Assembly (NCBI RefSeq): GCF_900102265.1
Contig: NZ_FNBH01000003.1
Coordinates: forward strand, 558,001 to 622,000
Length of the DNA: 64,000 nucleotides
Origin: Epilithonimonas hungarica
Lineage (GTDB): Bacteria; Bacteroidota; Bacteroidia; Flavobacteriales; Weeksellaceae
Reading direction: 5' to 3'
The notes beneath the pieces were generated by a model. The model saw only the letters and a program-made list of their open reading frames with translations, searched no databases and was not told the DNA's origin. Each line of letters opens with the position of its first letter. Within the stretch, counting starts at the first letter, position 1. This document shows, piece after piece, positions 9,838 to 22,009 of the stretch. Made by a program: the position numbers and the translations under genes.

Positions 9838-12282
9838 TTATTTAAAATTGACATTCACTTTCTTTCCTGAATAACTCAACGATTGCTGCTGTCCATCAGG
9901 AAGAATTACTACAAAGTTTCGTTTATCAATCATTCCTTTAAAATTTCCTTTTCGGGAATCTATCGTCAAGGTTTTTGATTTATCATTCCAATGGAAAGGG
10001 ATTTCAGTATAGTCTCCTTTTTCATAGTTGTAATTATCGAACTCATCCTCATACAAGACGAAATCTGCATCTGTTCCCGGATAGATTTTTACGGTAAGAT
10101 TATCCCATTTTTTCTCCGTAGCATATTGAACATCTGGGCCGAACGGAATGATGCTTCCCGCTTTCACATACAGCGGAATGCTTTGAAGGTTAACAGATTT
10201 TTCGATTTCCTGACCGCCTTTGTGTTTTTCATCCGTCCAGAAATCAAACCAGTCTGAACCTGCGGGAAGGTAAACTTTAACTGTTTTATTTTGTGTAAAA
10301 TCTATATTGGAAAGCGAATTTTCTTTTTTGGTAGCATCGGTTTTATTCCAGCCTTCATTTTCATCGGTTTTAATGAATTTTTCAGGTGTGTATTGAGGAT
10401 TGAGAATTGGTGCTACTAGGAATGATTTTCCGAACAGATATTCATTATTTATATCCCAAGCTTTTTTGTCTGATGAAAAATCCATCGACAAAGCTTTCAA
10501 AAAACTCGAATTATTTTTAGAAACATCCCACGAGGTCGAATAAATGTACGGCAACATATTGTAACGCAACCTGATGAATTTCTCGATAATATCATAAACC
10601 ACATCACCTTTTTTTCCAAATTGGTAAATTTCCCTCGGAACATCGGTTCCGTGCGAACGCATCATGGGTGTGAAAGTTCCGTATTGCAGCCAACGAACAT
10701 ACAATTCCTGAAACATCGGATTTTTGGTGCCTCCGTTTCTTTTATAAACACCGGCAAAGAAACCGCCGATATCAGAGTTGAAATTCGGATTTCCAGTCAG
10801 GCTGAAATTTAAACCTGCCGGAACCTGATTGCGCAAAGATTCCCACGAAGAGTTGACATCGCCCGACCAAGTATTAGCTGCGTATCTTTGCTGTCCTGCA
10901 AAAGCTGAACGCGTCAAAATAAAAACTCTTTTGTCGCTCGTGGTTTCACGCTGATGGTCGTAAACGCCACCAACTGTCATCAGCGGATATGCATTTCTCA
11001 CTTTTCGGAATGAACCGAGGTATGTTTTGGTATCTAAATCTTCCGGTTTTTGGCTCAGATGGTCGGGTTCCGTAGAATCCATCCACCAGGTATCGACACC
11101 CAGACTGAAAACGCCTTTGTTGAGATATTTCCAGTAAATATTTCTGGCTTCGGGATTGTAAGTATCGTAAACACGGACTCCGGAAGGATAGTTCATATCG
11201 GGAGGCCAGACTTCCCGGCCAGATTCTGGCCAGGTTTTGAAATCGAACAACATTCCTTTTTTATCCATTTCACGGTACTGATTGGTCATCGGGCCGAATG
11301 ACGACCAAATGGAAACGGAAAGATGTGCATTCCTATCGTGGATATCCTGTATCATTTTTTTGGCATCGGGAAAATCGGGGCTGATGAAATCCATCGCATT
11401 CCACTGGTAATTGTTTCCCCAATATTGCCAATCTTGAATGATTCCGTCAAGAGGTACTTTTAATTCCCTGTATTTTTTCACTACATCTACCAGTTCATCC
11501 TGACTTTTGTAGCGTTCTTTGCTTTGCCAATAACCATAAGTCCATAAAGGAATCATCGGTACTTTTCCTGTCAGGTTTCGCATTCCGGCAACTACACCAT
11601 CCGCATTTTTTCCGTAGATAAAATAATAATCCACCCCTTCCCCAACTTCCGATGAGAATGATGTTTTGTCTGGTTTATCGGTAAATTGAGTCGGAGAATA
11701 GTTATCCCAAAAAACGCCATAACCTTTTACAGACTGAAAAAACGGCACAAAATCCCAGGTGTTATTCTGAATCATTTTTACATCCGTATTTCGCTGTGAC
11801 ATTTTTCCATTCTGTAAAATTCCTAAACCATAAATAGGTTCGTCTTTTTCCAGCTGAAAAGACTGTGTTACCGAATAAGTCGGGTTTCCTGCATCATTAA
11901 AAGGTTTGAAATCGCTTCCGGTTTCCTTTAAAAGTTCTTTTCCTGAGGATGAATTGTAAGTGATTTCACCATTTTTAACATCAATAAAAAGCTGTACATC
12001 ATTTGTTTTTAATGAAATAATATGATTACTTTCTGAAACTGAAAATCTGGTTTTCTGTTCTTTTTTGATGACTGACAGACTGTTTTTGTCAAATGCTTTT
12101 CCAGCAGGATACTTAATAATTCTAACTGTATTTTCACCGTACAATTTCACTTCAACATTCATATTATCATTAGAAAACTTCAATCCTGAATCTGTTTTTT
12201 GATAAGATTGTGCATTGATATTTCCTGATATGACAACAACCGTTACAATTATTGCCTTAATTTTTATTTTGTTGAAATTCAT
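9838..12282 (-). CDS. GH31 alpha-xylosidase/alpha-glucosidase family enzyme
   Basis: An 814-residue secreted GH31. Modules: N-terminal galactose-mutarotase-like sandwich (about 25-235), catalytic barrel (about 240-590) and C-terminal sandwiches (DUF5110 region). The nucleophile is Asp402 in 'GVDTWWMDSTEPDH' and the acid/base Asp475 in 'ANTWSGD'. There is no PA14 insertion, unlike some xyloglucan alpha-xylosidases, so it may act on other alpha-linked decorations. GH31 also contains alpha-glucosidases and sulfoquinovosidases; placement in a xylan locus makes alpha-xylosidase or alpha-galactosidase-like activity more likely, by inference. It lies 55 bp after the double esterase. Confidence 0.88.
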   Translation of the reverse strand: MNFNKIKIKAIIVTVVVISGNINAQSYQKTDSGLKFSNDNMNVEVKLYGENTVRIIKYPAGKAFDKNSLSVIKKEQKTRFSVSESNHIISLKTNDVQLFIDVKNGEITYNSSSGKELLKETGSDFKPFNDAGNPTYSVTQSFQLEKDEPIYGLGILQNGKMSQRNTDVKMIQNNTWDFVPFFQSVKGYGVFWDNYSPTQFTDKPDKTSFSSEVGEGVDYYFIYGKNADGVVAGMRNLTGKVPMIPLWTYGYWQSKERYKSQDELVDVVKKYRELKVPLDGIIQDWQYWGNNYQWNAMDFISPDFPDAKKMIQDIHDRNAHLSVSIWSSFGPMTNQYREMDKKGMLFDFKTWPESGREVWPPDMNYPSGVRVYDTYNPEARNIYWKYLNKGVFSLGVDTWWMDSTEPDHLSQKPEDLDTKTYLGSFRKVRNAYPLMTVGGVYDHQRETTSDKRVFILTRSAFAGQQRYAANTWSGDVNSSWESLRNQVPAGLNFSLTGNPNFNSDIGGFFAGVYKRNGGTKNPMFQELYVRWLQYGTFTPMMRSHGTDVPREIYQFGKKGDVVYDIIEKFIRLRYNMLPYIYSTSWDVSKNNSSFLKALSMDFSSDKKAWDINNEYLFGKSFLVAPILNPQYTPEKFIKTDENEGWNKTDATKKENSLSNIDFTQNKTVKVYLPAGSDWFDFWTDEKHKGGQEIEKSVNLQSIPLYVKAGSIIPFGPDVQYATEKKWDNLTVKIYPGTDADFVLYEDEFDNYNYEKGDYTEIPFHWNDKSKTLTIDSRKGNFKGMIDKRNFVVILPDGQQQSLSYSGKKVNVNFK

Positions 12283-12337
12283 TTGGTGTGTGTGATTTTG
12301 GATTAAAATATTAAAAGTCTGTTCGGATTAAATTTCA

Positions 12338-14598
<2,261 letters not shown>

Positions 14599-16212
14599 TT
14601 ATTCCGAACTTATATTCACTCTGAAAAAATCAACATCTACAAAACCTCCCAGATTTTTGGTAGCATAATTGAAAATCGCAAACTTTGAACCCATAAAAAA
14701 TCTCCGGTAATCGAAAATCATTCTGTAATCTTTTGCCATTTCGGCCCAATTTTTTTGGTCGGTGCTGTAATAAAAATTGGCCAAATCCTTTTCAAGGTTG
14801 AAATCGGCATCGATTTTAAAATAAACTTTGTCGGAATTTAGAGGAATTCTCTTCTTTTCTTCTTTTTTAACACCTATAACCGACTTAGTTTTATTGTCTA
14901 AACTGACTTCATTCGTTGAAAAAACGACAAACTTTTTACCATCTTCCATCACCACAGACAAAATTCCTGAATCGCCGTTAAAAGCGCTGAAACCTGCAAC
15001 ATCACCGTCTTTCATCCCTTTCACATCCAAAGCCACTATGCCACTGGATTTAGGACCTTCCATTCTTTGGGTCAACGTATTCGGAGCGAGGTACAAATTA
15101 TCTACTATTCTGGATGTTTTCAGTCTTAAAAAGCCTTTTCTTTCGGATAAAGACCAAGCTGTGTTGACAGGATTATGATTCCACTGCCACTGGATTTTCA
15201 TCTTTTTATCTGAGAATTCATCACTTTCTACCAGATGATTTTTTGGTTTAAATGGCGAAAGCGGGACTTCACCTGTCAAAGGTACTTTTCCATTGTCTCC
15301 CAAAATTGGCCAATCGTTTTCCCACTTTACAGGAAGCAAAATAGGAACCCTTCCTACTCCATTTCTGTCCTGGAAAATCAGGGAATACCAATTTCCGTTT
15401 TTATCGTCAATCAAAGCACCTTGTCCGGCATAGGAAAATCCAAGAAAATTGTCTTCAAGAATGACTTTTTTCTCATAAGGTCCGGTTACTTTATCAGCTC
15501 TATACACTTCCTGACGACGTTTTTCACCTCTCGGCCAGGAAATCATCATCATATAATATTTTCCGTCTTTTTTAATGATTTGGTTACCTTCCAAAAGTCC
15601 GGTTTCCGAAGCATCTTTCTGAAAGACTTCCGTCCCATCCTGATTTCCGATAATGGTTTTAAAATCCGGACTCAGCTCAAAAACTTTGTTGGAAGTGAAA
15701 ACGTAAACTCTATCATCATCATCGAAAAGCAAAGATGCATCGTGAAAATGCCTAGTTCTCGTGATGAGTTTCCAATTGCCTTTTTCAGGATTGTCGGTAA
15801 CATAGAAATAGGATTTGAAAGGCTCATCATTCGGGGAAAACAGAACGTAATATTTCCCTTTGTGATAACGGATGGACGACGCCCACTGTCCACGTCCGTA
15901 AACGCTTCCGTCAATCAAATCATATTTGGAATTATCATTTAGCGTATCAAAAACATAACTTGACATTTCCCAATGTACCAAATCTTTGGAATGCATCACC
16001 GGCGCTCCTGGCATCAGATGCATTGTGGTGCTAATGAGGAAAAAATCATCACCTTTTCTTGTGATTGACAAATCAGGCGCATCTGCCCAAATAATAGGAT
16101 TGGTAAATTCCGTCGTCTGCTGTTTCTGAAGAGGATTTATCTGGGCTGAAAGGAGATTCAGCCCAATAAATCCAAAAAGAGAAACTATATAAAATGGTTG
16201 ATTAATTTTCAC
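14599..16212 (-). CDS. GH43 beta-xylosidase/arabinofuranosidase with C-terminal beta-sandwich (A)
   Basis: A 537-residue secreted GH43. The only suitable start is GTG (16210-16212); it directly precedes a good signal peptide ending 'NLLSAQ', and no early ATG exists. The five-bladed propeller covers about 35-320: base Asp47 in 'WADAPDLSI', acid Glu in 'GLLEGNQIIKKDG'. A concanavalin-like C-terminal domain (about 335-537, GH43_C2 type) ends 'GGFVDVDFFRVNISSE'. This architecture is typical of beta-xylosidases and exo-arabinofuranosidases acting on xylo- or arabino-oligosaccharides. It follows the GH43 at 16354 across a repeat. Confidence 0.88.
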   Translation of the reverse strand: MKINQPFYIVSLFGFIGLNLLSAQINPLQKQQTTEFTNPIIWADAPDLSITRKGDDFFLISTTMHLMPGAPVMHSKDLVHWEMSSYVFDTLNDNSKYDLIDGSVYGRGQWASSIRYHKGKYYVLFSPNDEPFKSYFYVTDNPEKGNWKLITRTRHFHDASLLFDDDDRVYVFTSNKVFELSPDFKTIIGNQDGTEVFQKDASETGLLEGNQIIKKDGKYYMMMISWPRGEKRRQEVYRADKVTGPYEKKVILEDNFLGFSYAGQGALIDDKNGNWYSLIFQDRNGVGRVPILLPVKWENDWPILGDNGKVPLTGEVPLSPFKPKNHLVESDEFSDKKMKIQWQWNHNPVNTAWSLSERKGFLRLKTSRIVDNLYLAPNTLTQRMEGPKSSGIVALDVKGMKDGDVAGFSAFNGDSGILSVVMEDGKKFVVFSTNEVSLDNKTKSVIGVKKEEKKRIPLNSDKVYFKIDADFNLEKDLANFYYSTDQKNWAEMAKDYRMIFDYRRFFMGSKFAIFNYATKNLGGFVDVDFFRVNISSE

Positions 16213-16243
16213 AATTTTGATATTTTGGTTTGGTTTTTGAAAA

Positions 16244-16345
16244 TTGTCATTCCGACGACAAGAGGAATCTTTATTTAAGTGGAGATTCTTCGCTACACTT
16301 TAGAACTTCGTTCGTTGACCTTCTGCCAATGTTCAGAGTGACAAA
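16244..16345. repeat. Extragenic inverted repeat (GTCATTCCGA type)
   Basis: TTGTCATTCCGACG at one end (from 16244) faces 'GTTCAGAGTGACAA' at the other (ending near 16344). Inside, GAGGAATCT faces AGATTCTTCG. This GTCATTCCGA...TCAGAGTGACA layout is a very common flavobacterial extragenic repeat. It fills almost the whole gap between two GH43 genes and begins 9 bp from the stop codon of the upstream one. Confidence 0.7.
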
Positions 16346-16353
16346 GATTATCA

Positions 16354-18072
16354 TTAATTCGGCACAATATCGTTTGACAAAGTGCTGTACAAGCCAATTA
16401 AACTTCCTGTGAAACCTCCTGCAACATCGGTAGAAAGAATATCTCCTGAAACCGGACCACCCAGATTTTTAAAATTCTTGCCATCTGTTGTGTAATTAAA
16501 GCTGATGTTGTCTTTCTCTCCTGTAACCTGAAATTTAATGGTTTTACCTAAAGAAATTTTCTCGCTGGCTACTAATGTTGACGCCCCTTTTTCGGTTCTT
16601 TCCAGAACAATGTAGAAATCTTTACCTTTCTTCGTAATTCCGAAAACGTAATTAAATGTTTCGCTTTGATAGAGCGTAATTCCAGCCAATTCTTTTTCAG
16701 ATTTTGGTTTGTAATCTAAGGTTACCGAAGTTTCAAAATCTTCGTGCTGTAATCTGTGAAACAAAGATGAAATCGGAGCCAACGCTTTGATATTCGTTTC
16801 CATAGGATTCACTTTTACACCAGTTTTTGTAGTCGTGATGAAGTTTTCACGAGGTCCGCGCATTGCAATCCAACGGAAATCCAGGTTTTTATTGGTTAAT
16901 TTATCGTTATAGGTAAAATTTCCGTTCGGGAAGAATCCGTTTTGTCCAGTTTGATTCTGAACACCTTGCGGCATTTTCAATTTTGGTTTCATCGGAACCA
17001 AACCGTTTTCAAAAACAGGATACGTTCCACTCCAATCTACGGGAAGAATGAACGTTTCTCTTCCGTGATTAACACGTCCTTTTTCGTTTGGACGAATAGC
17101 TAAAAACACGCCATACCACTGTCCGTTCGGGCCTTCAACCAAATCTGCGTGACCTGCCCAATCTACTTTTTCTTTTCTGTCTCTCGGAAAATATCTTTGC
17201 GTCAGAATCGGATTATTTTTAGCCGGAACAAACGGTCCTTTAGGAGAATCTGCCATAAAAATAACTTCGCTATGATTGCCTCCGGTTCCACCCTCAGCGC
17301 ACATCAGATAATATTTTCCTTTGTATTTGTACAAATGAGGTCCTTCAATCCAAATTGGTTTTTGAGAAAGATCAACACCACCGTTTACGATTATTTTGTC
17401 CGAACCTGCGACAACCTGGTCTTTCTCCAAATCGTAATCCCACATTTTGATGACGCGGTGACCTTGATACTGCTCAGTTCCTTTTGGTGGGGCGTCGTTA
17501 TGGACAATGTAGGCTTTCCCATCATCATCGAAGAAAATGGCAGGGTCGATTCCATCGAAATTCAGTTTCTGGACTTCGCTCCAGCCTTTTGCAGGGTCTT
17601 TGGTTTTCACGACCATATTTCCGACTCCGCCCGCAATCTGCGTGGTAATCATATAAAATGTATCGTTGAACTTGTTGTATTTGATATCCGGTGCATAAAT
17701 TCCCTGAGAAACGCCACCTTTTTCAACTTTAAGTTGTGAAGGTCTGTCCAGAACGTGGCCAACCTGTTTCCAATTTACCAAATCTTTGGAAGTGAAAATC
17801 GGAACGCCCGGAAACATCGAAAACGAAGAATTCACCAAGTAATAATCGTCGCCTTTTTTGGTGATACTCGGGTCGGGATAACAGCCCTGAAGAATTGGTG
17901 AATAAAATTCGTCCGATTTCAGAGGGTTGTCATTATATATTTTGTCGTTTCCTCTGTATTGAAAATCGGTAAAAATCTGTGCTTGCAAACTGGTTACAGA
18001 AAGTAGAGCCAGAGTAGCAAAAATGCTGGTTTTGTTTCTTAGGAAATTTGGATTCATTGTTATCTTTTTCAT
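16354..18072 (-). CDS. GH43 beta-xylosidase with C-terminal beta-sandwich (B)
   Basis: A 572-residue secreted GH43. Signal region ends near 'SLQAQ' (a second ATG five codons in is also possible). Propeller about 55-370: base Asp in 'GCYPDPSITKKG', second Asp in 'GIDPAIFFDDDG', acid Glu in 'WIEGPHLYKYKG'. C-terminal GH43_C2-like domain about 385-572. The protein stops at 'GLYSTLSNDIVPN' without the 'ADFDWF'-type final strand usual for this domain, exactly where an extragenic repeat begins, so the C-terminus may be clipped. Probable role: release of xylose from xylo-oligosaccharides. Confidence 0.88.
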   Translation of the reverse strand: MKKITMNPNFLRNKTSIFATLALLSVTSLQAQIFTDFQYRGNDKIYNDNPLKSDEFYSPILQGCYPDPSITKKGDDYYLVNSSFSMFPGVPIFTSKDLVNWKQVGHVLDRPSQLKVEKGGVSQGIYAPDIKYNKFNDTFYMITTQIAGGVGNMVVKTKDPAKGWSEVQKLNFDGIDPAIFFDDDGKAYIVHNDAPPKGTEQYQGHRVIKMWDYDLEKDQVVAGSDKIIVNGGVDLSQKPIWIEGPHLYKYKGKYYLMCAEGGTGGNHSEVIFMADSPKGPFVPAKNNPILTQRYFPRDRKEKVDWAGHADLVEGPNGQWYGVFLAIRPNEKGRVNHGRETFILPVDWSGTYPVFENGLVPMKPKLKMPQGVQNQTGQNGFFPNGNFTYNDKLTNKNLDFRWIAMRGPRENFITTTKTGVKVNPMETNIKALAPISSLFHRLQHEDFETSVTLDYKPKSEKELAGITLYQSETFNYVFGITKKGKDFYIVLERTEKGASTLVASEKISLGKTIKFQVTGEKDNISFNYTTDGKNFKNLGGPVSGDILSTDVAGGFTGSLIGLYSTLSNDIVPN

Positions 18073-18130
18073 ATATAATTTTTAATTTTTTTTAATCGTT
18101 GAACACTTCGGGTTCGTTTTATTTATATTG

Positions 18131-18243
18131 ATAGGATTTTATCCTATTCTCGTTTAAATCGTCCCTTCGGGACTTTGATTATCATTTAAATTTTGGCTAA
18201 AGCCAATTGTTTGATCCATTTATTAAACGGGCTAAAGCCCGTT
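18131..18243. repeat. Cluster of four short perfect hairpins
   Basis: In the 179-bp gap between the GH95 and GH43 genes: ATAGGAT-TTT-ATCCTAT (18131-18147), GTCCC-TTC-GGGAC (18161-18173), TTGGC-TAAA-GCCAA (18193-18206) and AACGGGC-TAAA-GCCCGTT (18226-18243). The last two share a TAAA loop and look like related repeat units. None ends in a clear U-tract on the minus strand. The gap probably separates two transcription units. Confidence 0.65.
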
Positions 18244-18251
18244 CCTATTAA

Positions 18252-20717
18252 TCAATTTTTTATTTTCAGTTTGTATGTTTTTCCTGATTCTGTTGGGAAA
18301 TCATACATCACAGATTCTTTTATTTCGACAAGGTTTAATTTGGCTTCACTGGAAATTATTGGCTTTTTAATCTCAGGTGTTTCGAAAAAGTGATTCGGGT
18401 TTTTGCCTTCCGCTTTTTTGAGTTTTGTTTTTCCTGATAATTCCATTTTGTTGGGAATTCTGACTCTGCAGTTTCCGCCTAAATTGGATTTTATGGTGAT
18501 TTCTTTAGCTCTATTATTTTCCCAGACAATGCTGATTTCAAAATCGCCGTAGGTTTTCAGCCCGGAAATCTTTCCATTTTTCCATTCATCCGGAAGTGCG
18601 GGAAGAATGTCGATAAACCCGTTCTGAGTTTGCAAAAGCATCTCGGTAATTCCCGAGGTACAGCCAAAATTTCCGTCAATCTGGAACGGTGGATGTGCGT
18701 CGAAAAGATTCGGATAAGTTCCGCCTTTGCTTCCCCAGCCGTCTTTTTCTACCAGCGTTAATTGGTCTTTGATTAATTTATTGGCATGATTTCCGTCTAA
18801 TAATTTTGCCCAGAGATTGACTTTCCAGCCCATACTCCAGCCTGTGGAAACGTCGCCACGATGAAGTAAAACGGTTTTGGAAGCATCCAACAATTCAGGT
18901 GTCGTAAAAGGATTGATTTGGTTGGACGGAAACAATCCGTAGAGATGCGAAACGTGCCTGTGATTGTCTTTCGGGTTGTCTAAATCTTCTGCCCATTCCT
19001 GCAACTGTCCGTATTTCCCGATTTTCATCGGTGGTAATTTGGAGATAATATTCTCCCAAACTTTTATTTTATCTGAATCAACATTAAGAATTTCCGCAAC
19101 TTTTTTTGTTTTAGTAAATAAGTCAAACATCAACTGATTATCTATCGTATTTCCAACTGCCAAAGCACTTCCCTGATGTCCGTTTGGAATATTTTCGGGA
19201 GACATTGACGGACTTACGACCAGCCATTTGTGCGTTGGTTCTTCAACCAAAAAATCTTCATAAAACTGAGTGGCAGATTTTAGAATTGGATAAACGGATT
19301 TCAAATAGTTTTTATCTCCGTTGTACAAATATTTTTCCCAAAGATGCTGAGAAAGCCAAGCGCCACCCATTGGCCACATTCCGGCGTTGGCAAAATCTAT
19401 AACACCAGTGATTCTCCAAATATCCGTATTGTGATGAGCGACCCAGCCACGACTGTTGTACATTGTTTTTGCCGTTTCTTTTCCGGATTCGCTTAAATCT
19501 TTAACCATCTGAATCATAGGTTCGTGCATCTCGGAAAGATTGATTTTTTCCGCCGGCCAGTAATTCATTTCCGTGTTGATGTTGATTGTGTATTTGCTGT
19601 CCCATGCGGGTTTGTTGGAATTATTCCAGATTCCCTGAAGATTCGCCGGCTGACCACCAGGTTGTGAAGAGGAAATCAAAAGATAGCGACCAAACTGATA
19701 ATATAAAGCCACAAGTTCCGGGTCGTAGCTGGTTGCAAAATTTTTAATCCGAATGTCGGTTGGTTGTTTTGCTGCTTCGGAAGTTCCTAAATCGAAATCA
19801 ACTCTTTTGAAATATTTTTGATATAAAGCCAGATGGTTTTTCAGTAAAGTATTGAAACTTTTATGTTCTGATGCTTCGATGTATTTTTTACTTTTTAAAA
19901 CTTCATCTGTGTTCAAAGTTTTGTAATCTGTGAAATTGGTCGCGATGGAAATTAGAATCATCACTTCATCGGCATTATTCACTGAAATTTCATTTCCTGA
20001 AACTGAAGTTGTTCCGCCTTTGGTAATGAATTTTGCCAGCGCATTGAATTTAACCTGACCTTGAATTCCGTCCAATGTTGAGGAAAGTCCATCCATCTGT
20101 AATGTATTGGAATCAATAGCTTTGACATTTTTCTTAAGTTCGCTAGTGAAATTGGCTGTGAAATTCAGTGCATTTTTTTTGTCAGAACTTAATTTAATGA
20201 CAATGACATTATCGGGAATTGAAGTAAAAACTTCCCTTTTGAAATTAATTCCGTTGGAAGTAAATGTCGTTTTTGTAATTGCTTTTTCGATGTCTAATTC
20301 TCTGTAATAATTTTTAACATCATTAATACTATTAAAATCAAGCGTAAAATCACCAATATTCTGATAGGCCGAACCGTGAAGTGTCTTGGCGGTTAAACCT
20401 TTATCCGCAAGAATTTGTGCTCTTTTGTAATTTCTGTTAAATAAATAATATCGGATAGAATCCAGAACTTTTGGTCCATCCGGATTATCGTTTCTTGAAG
20501 GTCCGCCCGACCAAAAAGTGCCTTCGTTCAGCTGAAGTTTTTCCTGGGAAGGGTCGCCAAAAACCATTGTAGCCAATCTTCCGTTTCCAACCGGTAACGC
20601 TTCCACCCACTGTTTGGCAGGTTTGTCATACCAAAGCTTATATTTTCCTCCTTTTTGAGCAAAGGAAAATCCGCTTAGGAAAAGACAGATGATTAATATG
20701 TAATGTTTTTGGTTCAT
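18252..20717 (-). CDS. GH95 alpha-L-fucosidase/alpha-L-galactosidase family enzyme
   Basis: An 821-residue secreted GH95: signal peptide, N-terminal super-sandwich (about 25-270), (alpha/alpha)6 barrel (about 300-700) and C-terminal sandwich. The catalytic set is visible: Asn379 and Asn381 in 'NINTEMNYW', acid Glu508 in 'SPSMSPENIP', and Asp681 in 'FQIDGNFG', which match the Asn/Asn/Glu/Asp of GH95 fucosidase AfcA. A GH95 in the Bacteroides ovatus complex-xylan locus is an alpha-L-galactosidase. Because this gene sits in a xylan locus with no fucose genes, that activity is the better guess. It follows the transporter by 7 bp, so it is probably co-expressed with the glucuronate genes. Confidence 0.92.
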   Translation of the reverse strand: MNQKHYILIICLFLSGFSFAQKGGKYKLWYDKPAKQWVEALPVGNGRLATMVFGDPSQEKLQLNEGTFWSGGPSRNDNPDGPKVLDSIRYYLFNRNYKRAQILADKGLTAKTLHGSAYQNIGDFTLDFNSINDVKNYYRELDIEKAITKTTFTSNGINFKREVFTSIPDNVIVIKLSSDKKNALNFTANFTSELKKNVKAIDSNTLQMDGLSSTLDGIQGQVKFNALAKFITKGGTTSVSGNEISVNNADEVMILISIATNFTDYKTLNTDEVLKSKKYIEASEHKSFNTLLKNHLALYQKYFKRVDFDLGTSEAAKQPTDIRIKNFATSYDPELVALYYQFGRYLLISSSQPGGQPANLQGIWNNSNKPAWDSKYTININTEMNYWPAEKINLSEMHEPMIQMVKDLSESGKETAKTMYNSRGWVAHHNTDIWRITGVIDFANAGMWPMGGAWLSQHLWEKYLYNGDKNYLKSVYPILKSATQFYEDFLVEEPTHKWLVVSPSMSPENIPNGHQGSALAVGNTIDNQLMFDLFTKTKKVAEILNVDSDKIKVWENIISKLPPMKIGKYGQLQEWAEDLDNPKDNHRHVSHLYGLFPSNQINPFTTPELLDASKTVLLHRGDVSTGWSMGWKVNLWAKLLDGNHANKLIKDQLTLVEKDGWGSKGGTYPNLFDAHPPFQIDGNFGCTSGITEMLLQTQNGFIDILPALPDEWKNGKISGLKTYGDFEISIVWENNRAKEITIKSNLGGNCRVRIPNKMELSGKTKLKKAEGKNPNHFFETPEIKKPIISSEAKLNLVEIKESVMYDFPTESGKTYKLKIKN

Positions 20718-20724
20718 TTATTTT

Positions 20725-22008
20725 TTAACTGATTTTTACAGTCGGTTTTCTGTTAATTAATTTGATTATCAACCAGGCTGCAACATAAGACATTCCGGCA
20801 ATGAAGAAAATGATGTTATAACCGCCGTTGATATTTCCTGCTTTTTTGAATGCATCCAAAACAATCCCGATAAATAACGGGAAAATAATTCCTGCAACCG
20901 AACCCATCATTCCGCCAAAACCAATGACAGAGCTCACATAGTTGTTCGGTAACCTGTCACCAACACATGTCATCAGATTGGCTCCCCAACCTTGATGTGC
21001 GGCTGTTGCAAAGGCAATGACAACTGTTATCATCCACATATTATCCAGATATTTTGAAAACATCACCGGAACTACCAGCAATGCAAACAATAGCATCGTA
21101 AAATTTCGGGCTCTGCTGATTTCCCAGCCTTTTTTGATTAAAGCAGAAGACAAATAACCACCACCAATACTACCTATTGTTGTTCCTCCGTAGATTAAAA
21201 TCAATGGTAATGAAGGTTTCGTCAAATCCATTTTGAAAACATCTGCAAAATAAGCCGGTAACCAAAACATAAAGAAATACCAGATCGGGTCGGTCATCAT
21301 TTTCCCGATGGCAAAAGACCAGGTTGCTTTCAGTTTCAGAATATCTTTAAGAGGCGCACTTGGAAGGTTATTTTGATTCTCCTCCTGGTCACTTTTGATG
21401 TAAGCCAGTTCTTCTGCAGAGAGTTTTTTATTGTCTTCGGGTTTATTGTAAAAACGCCACCAAAGTACAAGCCATAAAAGCCCGGCCGCTCCAATCCAGA
21501 CAAAGGTCTCCTGCCAGCCGTAATGTCCTAAAATAAACGGAACCAGAACAGGTGCTAAAATAGCTCCAACTGTTGCTCCCGAATTGAAAATCCCTGTCGC
21601 CAAAGCTCTTTCCTTTTTGGGAAACCATTCTGCTACAGATTTTATCGCTGCCGGAAAATTACCCGCTTCTGAAAGTCCCAATGCTGTTCTAGCAAACAAA
21701 AATCCAACGGTACTTTTAACAAACCCGTGACCAATAGAAGCTAAGCTCCAAACCACGAGAGACACAGCATATCCGATTTTGGAACCTACTTTATCTACAA
21801 ATCTTCCCATCAAAAGATTTCCCAAAGCATATGATGCCGTGAAAGCCATCACAATGTAGCTGTAATCTTTTTCCGTCCAGCTAAACTCAGCTTCTAAAGT
21901 GGGCTTCAGAAGACCCATCACTTGACGGTCGAGATAATTGATTGTCGTTGCCAGAAAAACCAAAAACAACATAAACCATCTCAGATTCTTTTTTTGCGGT
22001 GCCTGCAT
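20725..22008 (-). CDS. exuT: MFS hexuronate transporter, ExuT-like
   Basis: A 427-residue major facilitator protein with about 12 hydrophobic segments. It carries anion/cation-symporter features: 'TTINYLDRQVMG' in helix 1, 'GRFVDKVGSKIGY' as the loop 2-3 motif and 'RTALGLSEAGNFPAA' in helix 4. These are characteristic of ExuT/glucarate-type sugar-acid:H+ symporters. It sits in the inner membrane. Its start is 1 bp after the aldolase stop, inside the glucuronate operon, so glucuronate or aldobiouronate freed in the periplasm is the expected cargo. Confidence 0.9.
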   Translation of the reverse strand: MQAPQKKNLRWFMLFLVFLATTINYLDRQVMGLLKPTLEAEFSWTEKDYSYIVMAFTASYALGNLLMGRFVDKVGSKIGYAVSLVVWSLASIGHGFVKSTVGFLFARTALGLSEAGNFPAAIKSVAEWFPKKERALATGIFNSGATVGAILAPVLVPFILGHYGWQETFVWIGAAGLLWLVLWWRFYNKPEDNKKLSAEELAYIKSDQEENQNNLPSAPLKDILKLKATWSFAIGKMMTDPIWYFFMFWLPAYFADVFKMDLTKPSLPLILIYGGTTIGSIGGGYLSSALIKKGWEISRARNFTMLLFALLVVPVMFSKYLDNMWMITVVIAFATAAHQGWGANLMTCVGDRLPNNYVSSVIGFGGMMGSVAGIIFPLFIGIVLDAFKKAGNINGGYNIIFFIAGMSYVAAWLIIKLINRKPTVKIS

Positions 22009-22009
22009 C

